Part shown: positions 11,455 through 64,000 of the stretch, piece after piece | How positions within the stretch are numbered: position 1 is the first letter of the stretch | Layout: every line of letters begins with the position of its first letter | From: Scylla paramamosain | Taxonomy: Eukaryota; Arthropoda; Malacostraca; Decapoda; Portunidae | DNA: 64,000 nucleotides | Direction: 5' to 3' | Assembly: GCF_035594125.1 (NCBI RefSeq) | Contig: NC_087156.1 | Span: 26,981,997 to 27,045,996 of the forward strand | Position numbers and translations under genes: made by a program | The notes under the pieces: generated by a model | Database searches by the model: none | Told to the model about the DNA's origin: nothing | Seen by the model: only the letters and a program-made list of their open reading frames with translations

Positions 11455-11605
11455 AATCCCCCCCACCCCCTTGGACACTATCTAACATTACCTAACCCAA
11501 CTTAACCTAACGATGGTGGGGGGGAAGTTGCCTCCCCCTGGACCCCCACCTTAAGGGCATTAACCTAACCAAACTTGACCTAAACCTTAATAGAAAGTGC
11601 AAGGT
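11455..11605. repeat. CCTAA/CTTAACC-rich block with poly-C and poly-G runs
   Basis: TACCTAACCCAACTTAACCTA is followed by a GGGGGGGAAGTTGCC stretch, CCCCTGGACCCCCACC and then ATTAACCTAACC. The motif resembles degenerate arthropod telomere units (TTAGG on the other strand) but is too short and mixed to be a telomere; a dispersed repeat is more likely. Confidence 0.5.
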
Positions 11606-12582
11606 CCGAGGCAGCAGCAGTCACTGGCACACTTGGGACACTTAACCGTGCATATAATAAGTCCATGGTAGCAAAGGAAGTCATTGCGCGTTTTCACGTT
11701 TTAGAATTTCTGTAAAAGTTGAATGAAATGAGGTCGCAACCGGAACACACGTCCACCATCTTTGAGAAGCACAAGCGAGATGGTGTCCTCGTTGACACGT
11801 AAGTACCTATAGATACTTTCACAAAAATCAAGTTTCTTCACGTAAGGTCGCACCCATGACTCTCCCGGGCATGGAACAATTTTAACACTCACCTACTCCC
11901 TCCCGGCTGTGGAGAGTGGCCACCACCATAGATAATCAATTGGCGATTATTGCGTAAGAGTACAAAGACACCTCACATTCCCAGACACGCCACCACTACC
12001 CAGACGCCTTCACTGAGGAGAGCGGTCCTGCTCCCTTCTTCGAGTCGTCCCGTTCGAGCCATCAGATTCGAGTCCTCGAGCGATAATGACCAATTCACTC
12101 TGAGATTATCGACCTTAAAACTAACAAATGGCTTAATGATTCATTCATCAGTGTGATATAGAGTGACAAGTATGAATCAGCCATTGATTGCGAGTTAGTC
12201 TGCCATTCGTGTGGCTCAGTTGCCTTGGCATCACTTGCAAGCGTCGGTGGAATCATGGCCAGTGTGTGGTGGTAAATTTGATCACCATTCCACAATTCCC
12301 TTGCTTTCTCGTTTTAAAGTTGTGGTTATGACTTTCATTACACAAGTTTCAACATAGTTTATATTTCATATACAGCGTAATGACATCCACCGCGAATGGT
12401 TTATTTACATTTAAGATCTATAATTTCTTTGCTTTCTTCTCTTCTTCAAAGCAGTAGTCATGACTTTCATTATGTAAGATTCAACAGATAACCTGAGCAC
12501 TACACCCTGAGTAATGGAGTTATGCCGTGCAAAGGAGTCTGAACAAATTTTCATTTAGCTTTTTTAGGATACGCATTCATCC

Positions 12583-12585
<3 letters not shown>

Positions 12586-12626
<41 letters not shown>
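12586..12626. repeat. A41 homopolymer
   Basis: An unbroken run of 41 A. No retroposon body is recognisable on its left, so I do not call it a poly(A) tail. Confidence 0.95.
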
Positions 12627-12628
<2 letters not shown>

Positions 12629-13021
12629 GACAATAACAACAATGATAAAGAAGTTCTTTTATTGAGTTTTGAAGATTTCATGCAAAATGTTGATGACTTT
12701 GGGTGCTGTTATTCAGTAAAGGAAGCTACTATTTCCCGTGTCCATAACAGGTCTACCGCATCACCCTCTGTAATCCTTGCCTCATCTTCCCTTTCACTTC
12801 ACCAAACAAGCAAGTCATCACTTCACTCCGTACCCACGGCGTCCCGCGTTCCTGTTTTCAGGCAAGGTCCCGGAAAATATTTTTACTTTTATTTAAAGAT
12901 TTCCATTGTAACATATAAGGAAAATCTGGATAAACACGAATTGAAACATTGAAATAAGTAAAAGACCTGACCGCTTTTTCAGTTTTCATCTTGAAAATTA
13001 TTATTTTTTTTCGAATGTACC

Positions 13022-13022
<1 letters not shown>

Positions 13023-13099
<77 letters not shown>
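13023..13099. repeat. (TA)n microsatellite
   Basis: Uninterrupted TA array of about 77 bp. Confidence 0.98.
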
Positions 13100-13101
<2 letters not shown>

Positions 13102-13501
13102 CTGTTACTTGACCTTAGCCATTTTCAGCACAAAATTCCAAAATTAAATAATGAAAGTGAACGATATATAAAACACTCAAACCTTTCATTCTGAACATCG
13201 GGGCAGTGACATTCCTCGCAGCAGCCTGTCCTTGATCATGGCCCTCAAGCCATGGCAGCACAGTTGAATGTTCTTGTTCCTTTTAATTTCCTCATCCTCA
13301 CTGGCACTAGTGACACTCGTAACAAATTACTGATGTGAGCATCAGCATCTCTACAAATAACTATTGAGATTATAGCAAAGTACTGGACAGTCTTAATTTT
13401 TTTCTCTTTTCTAAAATACCCATATATTCCAACCCCACAGTGCCTAAGTCTGCCCGACCATACAAAATTATCTCTGAAGTGCCCCTGATTGCATTTTTTT
13501 T

Positions 13502-13507
13502 TTTATT
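13502..13507 (-). terminator. Candidate poly(A) signal of the peroxidasin gene
   Basis: TTTATT on the + strand reads AATAAA on the gene strand, about 1.4 kb after the stop codon. It is the only exact AATAAA I noticed on the gene strand between 13200 and 14888. A weaker TATAAA near 14480 would give a shorter 3' UTR. Confidence 0.3.
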
Positions 13508-14888
13508 ATTGTTATTTATCCATGCTAGGATGAAATCATCTGCTTTAGGATGGCATACTATTGAGACCATTATGTGCTGGCATTCATAAAGATGTCTGCC
13601 AGCTCAACCTTCACTTAACTTGTACCACTTCAGTACCGACGGTCATGTTAGCTTCAAACTTGTATAATATTTGAGAACACAACTTATTAATAACAGAATG
13701 TTTAAGATGCTACAGGAATAAATCTCTTACCTTAGTTCACCAGACTCCACCAGGCAATGAGCTTACTTGCTTGTGTTACTTGCCTTTGCTTGGTGGTTTG
13801 TCACATGTCAACAGTCGCCTTTACCAGACTGCCAACAAAATATACACTTTCAACTTATTTCCTATTCACAATAGGTGTAAAATGACTGAGCAAAACTATA
13901 GATATCTTCAAAAATAACACTTATGTTAGTAGAAAAAAATACAGTCTGCTACAAATTTACATTGTACATATGGGGTTATTTTTATATAGTCAGTTACATT
14001 CCTACAGCATGACTGGCAGTGTGTGACATTACAGCTTTCAATAAATATACTTGAGATAGATTTTCCTATCAGATTAGCACCATATTAGTAATGCTAAGAC
14101 ACAATAAGAAGCAATCTAAAATATTTAGAAATAAACCTAAGTACAGCATAATAAACAGTATTGACCTTCTCATTTAACTATATTTCCAGATGAACGTGAA
14201 CATATACACTTCCTACTGACTAGTAATGCAAGCGCAAGCTGGGCAAACGCTACCAATTTTAAAAAGTTTATAATTTAAGTAAAGTTGAGACTGGCAATGA
14301 CAAAATGTGCAGGAAAGGAAGTAGAAGAAAATTATTCATAACCAGCACAGGAGGTACACCAGGCCACAGCAGAAGACTGACAGCATCTTACTGCCAGAGT
14401 TAGCTCTATAAAACTGCATACTGAGACCGATAAAATACATATTTTCATAAACAGTCTTCACACCATCCTATATGCAACATTTATACATGATAACGGCTAT
14501 CATTAGAAATATATCACGGTGGTCCTTATTGTAAAATCACAGCTTCATCTTTTTACTATGGATGCATGTATATATAACACAAAGTCTGTTCAAAACCTGG
14601 ACTTCATTACACTGATGTGGATTATGCATCTCAAGTGAAGCTACGTATTTTTCCCTGTGAGGGAAGACCATCACACAACAATAAAGCCACAAAACTATTA
14701 TCACATCCAAGGCACTGTCAAGTGTCAATGAGTTTTCTTAAACAATATATAATTTTCTTTTCAACATTACATATGTGCAAATTCAATAAGCTGTGCAGCT
14801 CTAGAATTTAGCACAATGAATCAGTTACTATAAAGAAAACAAAAAGAAAAAAGAATTCACAAATCACTATAATAGTTCAATGTTCATC

Positions 14889-57620
<42,732 letters not shown>

Positions 57621-58639
57621 CTAGGGAGTAAACAAAAGAAAAACAATTTAGTGTCATGGCGTGAAGGAGACTGCATGCACACAATCCCCCCACACAAGAT
57701 GCGGGCTGATCAACCCAAGTGCCCACTGACACTCCCCAGCGCCTGTGTTACTTATGTGTTGCTCCTCCTTATCTGGACACTCATCTAACGCACATTCCCT
57801 CCCACACCATTACGTCACTTGTAATGGCGATCCTGCTCACCACGACCCGCCATGCATCGGGGGTCGTCATGAGGCGTCGCGGCGCAGTTAAGACTCGAGG
57901 CCGTCACGTTCCCATGGGCTGAGTCGGCCTCCAATGCCTGCTGTTGTGCTGATCCTCCTCCTCCTCTTCCTCCTCCTCCTCCTCCTCCTTCATTCACTCA
58001 CGAGTTTACTGTGACCGCATGAGGTTCTACTACAATATCTCCTCACGTTTCCTTCCTCCTCCACCTTGCAATCTTCCTCCTCCTCGTCCGCCTCCTCCAC
58101 CCCCTTTCCCAATGTACATTTTCTGTAGTACACCAGATCTCGTTTAGTACAACCACACAGAGAAGCCATACATGAATTCGTTTTTTGCCTTGGCGGAACA
58201 TGGTGGAATGATAAGCTACGAGTTTCTATTCCTTATTAACCAAATGTAATGGCTATCTACGCATTTTACTTCCATGTTTGATGTTGAACGTGATATCATG
58301 GTAAATTAAAATGCGCCTTATCAGCAAACATGAGTGCTTCGAGGCAAGTACATGACAACACTGCCTGCATGCACATCCCTCGCGCGACCGCCTGTTTGCA
58401 CATCGGCGGCTGAGTGACTGAGTGACTGACAGCACCAGTTAATAGAAGTCTGGAGGCGCCACGGAGTATGTTGACTCACTGCTCTCCATTCCTCCCTCCT
58501 CCTCTTCCTCCTCACACACACTCCAGAAGAAGCCCCACATAGACAACATAATTAAGAAGAAAATAAGCGGCCCCTCGTTCACAAGCATATATAAACAAAC
58601 CACAATCAGCTTCAGTCCCACAATAAAGTCAAGGGTGTA

Positions 58640-58993
<354 letters not shown>

Positions 58994-61900
58994 CCGACAC
59001 CTCCCACACAACACCCAGTCCTTTCATCCTTATCTCAATCACGAATTTGTTTCTTCCTTCAATGCTCGGGCAGAAGAGAGGCGCCTCAGGGAACAAGTGT
59101 TGGGGGCGGAGATAGTTCCTGCAACCCAACACTACCGCCAAATAAAAACAGGGAGACCTTTACGAGACGGACGGTGCCACTTAGAGCCTAATAAAGAGAT
59201 ATTTCCAACGATACAGGCCCCAGAAAACAAGTGGACGGAACATTAACCTTTATTGCCATCGTCGTCTGTCAATAGTATACGCAAGAAGGCGTCGCTGGGC
59301 CAGTCAACAATCACGAGAAGGTAAAATCGAGTGGTGGATATAAACATTTTGGATTCGGTCTGCCGGTAAGCCCTAATCAGGCCGGTGAGTGACTACCCGC
59401 TTTGTCACTTCTCTACCAAACCGGTACGACCACATTCTCCTCAGAGCATCGCTAATCCACGCCGAGTAAAAGGATTAGAGCATGTGCACGTCTCATCTCA
59501 GACAGCTTGAATCCTGCCCGCAGCCTCTCCTCCCTTCTCTTCACACGGCGGGGAAAACATCATGATGGCCAGTCAGGAAAACGTCAAAAGAAACCAGCTC
59601 ACGGCTTACAAATATTTGCTCAAGCTGGCACCTGTTTCCCTGACGAAGGAAGACTTTTGGAGGGCGGGAGGTGCCGGCGTGGGTGGCGAGGCGCTTAAGT
59701 AATCCCGAGAGGTGAGTAATGATTGCCCTGCACGGCTGCCTCGCCCATCGAAGTAAGAAAATGCTACTATTTACTTTAGTTTCAATTCGGATATAATGGC
59801 GCTGTTGGTCACCATCGTGCTTTATTTAGTGGATCAGTGCGTTCATTTGGTACTGGGGAGTGAGGTGTATCTCGCCCTGCTCGGATAAAGGCTTCAAACT
59901 GGACAGGTCCGAAAGACAACTCGTGCACGCGGAGGAGAAGCAACGTGATGCTGCTGAGAGCTATCAGTGTGTTCGGGTGAGTCTGCTGATGCCTCCCTTA
60001 CATGAGGTAAGACAGAGCACGTTGCTTCTTCTAGCTGTGTGTATAAGGAAGAAAAGAAAAGAAAAACAATGCTTATGGCTATGCATCTTATGTGTTTCAA
60101 TGACGTACATAAATTTGTCTACGCGAACTTGGTATTTCAGTTTGTATACACAGTTCTACAGAAAGTAAGCTCATGTTGTGAAAGCAAGAGAGTGCAGCCA
60201 AGCCACAACCAGACTGATAATGGTGATGCTAGTGACGCACACTAAATAACAGCTTTTTTCCCTCACAAACTTTTAACTACCGATCAACAAGGGACTGACC
60301 TTTCAACTCTTATCTCTAATTCCATGTTACATTAAGCTGATAAGATCGCACGCCGGTATGAGTAACAGTTCCCTTCTAAGCTCAACCTAACACCTATACT
60401 TGTCAGGACGACGACCTTGATGGACTAGTGGACGGGCAGTGGAGGCCCAGACAGACGACCTACTCCTGCCGCCACGACGAGCTGCTAGGGATGCGTGTCG
60501 ATTATATCAGGCCGGGCATGACACACCACCAGACTCTACCATTGCAAATAAGTGTGGTTGGTTATCGTATACAGGCTCCCTCTCCTGCCCATTCATTTAC
60601 ATCGAACGTACGTGAAGTGAACCGCACATTTCATTCCCTGATCTGCACCCCTCGTGAGCGGCGTCTCGATAATTTTGACCTAAAGTGGAGGTGACGTGAG
60701 GCATGACCGAGGGTTTTATCTCGCCACAGATTGACGGAGCAAGATTCATTACTCGCACCGTCACATCAATCGTAATTACTTATATCGCTTGTTGCAGGTT
60801 GTCTCCTCTCCAAGTAAGCATCATTATTTACAAACACATTTCCACTTAACGAGGTCCATTAATGTCAAGAACTTAAGAAACTCGATATTTTCATTGCTTT
60901 GTATCGCATAACTTGATGTCCGTTAGTTAATCTCCAGAGCTGACTCTTATGGTAATTCCTGGTGGGCAGCTGGGGACGAGTCACCTGCACGGCCGGGAGA
61001 GGCTCAGGGAAGCTTACACAACAAAAATCCTCACTAAGTTCCAATGCAGCCGTCAGTGAGTCCTCCCTCCCAGTCTGCACGATGAATTCTGGATCTGAGC
61101 GGGGCGTTGCACGACCACAGTGACAACACGTGCGTGGAGCGTGTTGAGAATTCCACCTTATGTTCGGTGTGGAGGAAAGATCGCTCCTTATACGTCATTT
61201 GTCATGGTTCTGTGAAGGAACAAACTGACCATCAAAGTAATGCTAATGCCCATGAAGTAAAACGAGTAGCACCTTCTGGGAACAGTCGCACTGGGAACGC
61301 CACAACAGATGTAAAATATTTCTGAATATCCATCAGTGATATTAGATAAGTTACTCGTAATGAGGCACGTAACACCGCACCTCTCCGAGCTTCCTCCCAC
61401 CGCTGCGGTCAGAGAGGCGTCTTGCCAGTGGTTGTGGAGACTGGATGGTCCAGTTTGGTCAAGTTACCTGGTGGTCACACAAAGTGACTCGGCAGACAGC
61501 CATGGTTCGGCCTTATATTTTTCAATGACAAAAAATATCTGAAGCTGAGAATAAAATATTGAGACGAAAAAAAAAAAAAAATCCTAAGAGACGGGTTATT
61601 TTCATGATTATCTGCCAACCCGTGACGACAGGATGGCTGCCATAAAGAACACCTGATAATGGAAAAATCATAAAAAATTCGTGGAGAATAGCGATTCCTG
61701 TCCTCTCCCTACCGGGATGTTGCCTGGCGACGGCCAGGATGTCAGTCAGTCTGTCCCGCGGCGGCCTGGCGGGCGCGTGGCCGCGTCAAGTCCACACGAA
61801 CCGGTCAATAGCTCGTCACTTATCGAAGCTCAGTATCTACTTCGGTCATAAACCTATCAGCTGATATGCCACGCGGCGCCCCGCCCTTCTCTGGGTCAGA

Positions 61901-63096
61901 AGTCAAGTTAAGGTGGTTAGTGAAAGAGAGCGAGGGGAGGCTATCTAATCTATCGCTTAAGGAAAGGGGGTCTGTGTAGAGGATCGAGGAGGACGATAAC
62001 ACCCTGTTCTGATATGCCTCGCTAATTTGCATCGATTAAAGGCAGCCAAACTCCACGTGTGCTGTCGATGCGAGCCGTGTTTATGCGTGATAAACTCAGG
62101 TTAATTCGTGCGCAGAAAGAAAGTCGGCGCGGATAATGAGGCCCTTTAAGCAGCCCTGAAGGAGGAAAATACCGACGCTCTCTGATAGACACCAGCCTGG
62201 TAAAATCGGAACGATCTCTCCATTTGCAATGAATAAAAAAAAGGCTAATTTTCTTCGCGTAAAAAGCTTGATGGGAATTAATGGACACGTGATATGCATG
62301 TTGAAGCACGCGTTGGTAAGGTGATTTCTCGGTTTAGGAGAGGCGAAGGCGTGGCGGACAGGAGCGGCTATCTAAGAACGGCGACATGACTCACAAAAGT
62401 GAAAAGAGATCCTATTGCGCTGCTTGGCGAGAGGCGGCTGCCATCAGATCGTTATTACGGACCACCGTAACCTTCGCAAGACTTTTTTTTCACATTTCAC
62501 ATATAAGATAAAAAAGTAAAACCCAATTCCTGCTTCTCAACTTTAGGGCGAGCGTCAAAATCGTGGCGCTGAGCTGCACGGTACCAGTGGCTTGCGAGAA
62601 CGACACAAGCAGGACTAGATTCTGCTAAAAGTATCTGACTTTCTCAACTTTCCCGTCAAACAAGACACCACTTTAATGCTATTTTTCTTTAGACTGACGA
62701 AACTTACATAAGGGCAGCTTCACAAGTCTTATATTTAGGCACTTAATGTAATATAATGAAGGGGTATCATGAGGCACACTTCACGTTCTTCACGGAATAT
62801 TTCAAACACTTTACAGCTCGATACTCTCGTGTATTAAGCACGAACTATCATTATCAGTACTTAATGCCGTAACTTTGCTGAATAGATTTGCTTTACATTA
62901 AAGAAAAGCAAGACTACGCTAAAATATTACGTCCTTATTCTTAGAAAGGAATAAACTTTGCTTTTACTGACCAACTTTGGTTGCAAAAAAGACACTATTT
63001 AGATAAGTACATACGGAAATAAATGGATATACTAACAAGTAAAAATAAAAAAAAGAAATGTAAGACAAACACAAATAAACTTGCACTAATAATCTT

Positions 63097-63100
<4 letters not shown>

Positions 63101-63138
<38 letters not shown>
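63101..63138. repeat. (AC)n microsatellite
   Basis: Uninterrupted AC array. Confidence 0.96.
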
Positions 63139-63140
<2 letters not shown>

Positions 63141-63941
63141 AAGCAACATCCCTCCATTGTACAACCATAAAGATAAAAGGAAAGTCAACACTCCATCCAC
63201 ACGAGCAGAGACCCAGAGACGCTCACTTCCATAACCACTCGTAACAACAACAAACCGATCTCTTAATGCTTCACCAGGAGGAATAGCATCCTGGTACACT
63301 GACTACACCCACCCACCCACCCACCCGCACTCCCAAACACTCACAGCCACAGAAGAGTAATATACAACACACCCTTCCTTACTGTTACCCTTCAGTCGTA
63401 AGTCCTTTGGTAAGAATCTAAAAAGGTTTGTAAGATTAGGTCAGAGGAGTAAAGAGTGAATGAAAACGCGAAGGACAGTGGAAGTGAATGCAGCAAGTTA
63501 CTTTACTTCCCACAGCTACACCAGCGCAGGCAACAAGGGCAATGGGACAGGACGCCATCTGCATTAACATTAACATAGCATCCAATTAACCACGCTCGCA
63601 GCCCACACGTTTCCATCGACCAGACAGGTAAAACACCGCCACAAAAACACTGGTATACATACAACCGCGCAAAAAACTTGGTCGTTGCGCATGATAGGGA
63701 GAGCATTCCTGGCCGAGGGTTTGCGCAGCGCTAATTAGGTGGAAGGTTTGGTCTGCGTGCGGCGTCTGGCTCACCTGAGAAATCACCTGCGCACGCTTAG
63801 TGTTCCCTAAATCAAGTTTTAACGAGCGTGCGGTATGGCGGCCGCGATTTGGCCTCATCAAACCACAGGTAATTATACTTGGTGTGTTTAGTGAACATTA
63901 TTAGGCCTCGAGGGCGGGCCAGGGTCTGCATGGTCTGTTCG

Positions 63942-63946
<5 letters not shown>

Positions 63947-64000
<54 letters not shown>
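63947..64000. repeat. (CT)n microsatellite, continues past the window
   Basis: CT array reaching the last base. Confidence 0.97.

Larger units (their letters stand above)
9987..13480. other. Intergenic stretch with repeats
   Basis: No coding gene is supportable. It contains the 60-bp tandem repeat at 11261-11427, a CCTAA-rich and poly-G/C block at about 11450-11600, a pair of related 60-bp segments at 12300-12357 and 12428-12490, an A41 run and a (TA)n array. A 63-codon minus-strand frame at 11701-11892 starts with GTG after a GTAGGTGAGT-like motif and matches nothing I know. Confidence 0.55.

Noticed and set aside
11470..11600. Telomeric repeat
   Set aside because: CCTAA strings are few, irregular and mixed with poly-G/C; not an array.
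11701..11892. 63-codon frame on the - strand
   Set aside because: Starts with GTG, no ATG, no recognisable family; no partner exon.
12041..12085. tRNA-like GATTCGAGTCC string
   Set aside because: B-box-like motif alone; no A box or cloverleaf around it.
12586..12626. Poly(A) tail of a processed retrocopy
   Set aside because: No coding or LINE/SINE body is recognisable upstream on the + strand.
59894..60100. Possible signal-peptide exon for Pxn on the - strand (hydrophobic IAISIVFLFFSSLYT)
   Set aside because: The apparent start is TTG, not ATG; the hydrophobic run comes from a poly-T-like tract, and no LRR N-cap follows.
60428..60694. 88-codon + strand frame
   Set aside because: ATG start and moderate length, but no family, no flanking splice or poly(A) signal strong enough to support it.

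Overview
The window looks like nuclear DNA of a decapod crustacean, most probably a crab. The reasons are small exons with GT-AG introns, a very heavy load of (GA)n, (CA)n, (TA)n and (ATT)n microsatellites, and non-LTR retrotransposon families that I associate with crab and shrimp genomes. The species assignment is inference; no ribosomal or mitochondrial marker is present.

Left edge (1-2000, + strand): two head-to-tail genes for secreted proteins rich in Thr, Val, Gln, Tyr and Ser. The first is cut by the window start. The second is complete (402 aa), has a signal peptide and probably a 96-bp intron in its 5' UTR. Both end in the same Cys-x-Thr-Gly-Tyr-Asn-Tyr type tail, so they are tandem paralogues. 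I do not recognise the family.

2000-14888: mostly gene-poor. It holds many microsatellites, a 60-bp tandem repeat next to a CCTAA-rich dispersed-repeat-like block, one orphan exon-like reading frame (9803-9986, +) and, at its right end, the unmapped 3' UTR of the gene described next.

14889-57620 (- strand): an almost complete peroxidasin gene. I could assemble 31 coding exons whose phases all agree and which encode 1485 residues: six LRRs each on its own 72-bp exon, an LRR C-cap, four Ig domains split over exon pairs, a heme peroxidase domain with the distal His, catalytic Arg, heme-linking Asp and Glu and proximal His present, an RFRR convertase-type site, a helical linker and a C-terminal VWC domain. 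Only the signal peptide and LRR N-cap are missing; they must lie on one or more exons upstream of 57620, which I could not identify. In the extracellular matrix this enzyme uses hydrogen peroxide and bromide to form sulfilimine cross-links in collagen IV.

The introns of this gene are a catalogue of mobile elements: a nearly full-length antisense jockey-type LINE (about 33740-37054), a second same-family LINE fragment ending 40 bp before an exon, a tRNA-derived SINE next to another LINE fragment (39.0-39.75 kb), a Tigger-like element (24768-25550) and a 232-bp mariner-type MITE inserted inside a (TA)n array (48134-48365). One splice donor is itself part of a (TA)n microsatellite, and another is duplicated in tandem.

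49182-57548 is the longest intron. 57621-64000 is upstream sequence in which I see repeats but no supportable exon. I found no operon, CRISPR array, phage or bacterial system; the window is eukaryotic throughout.
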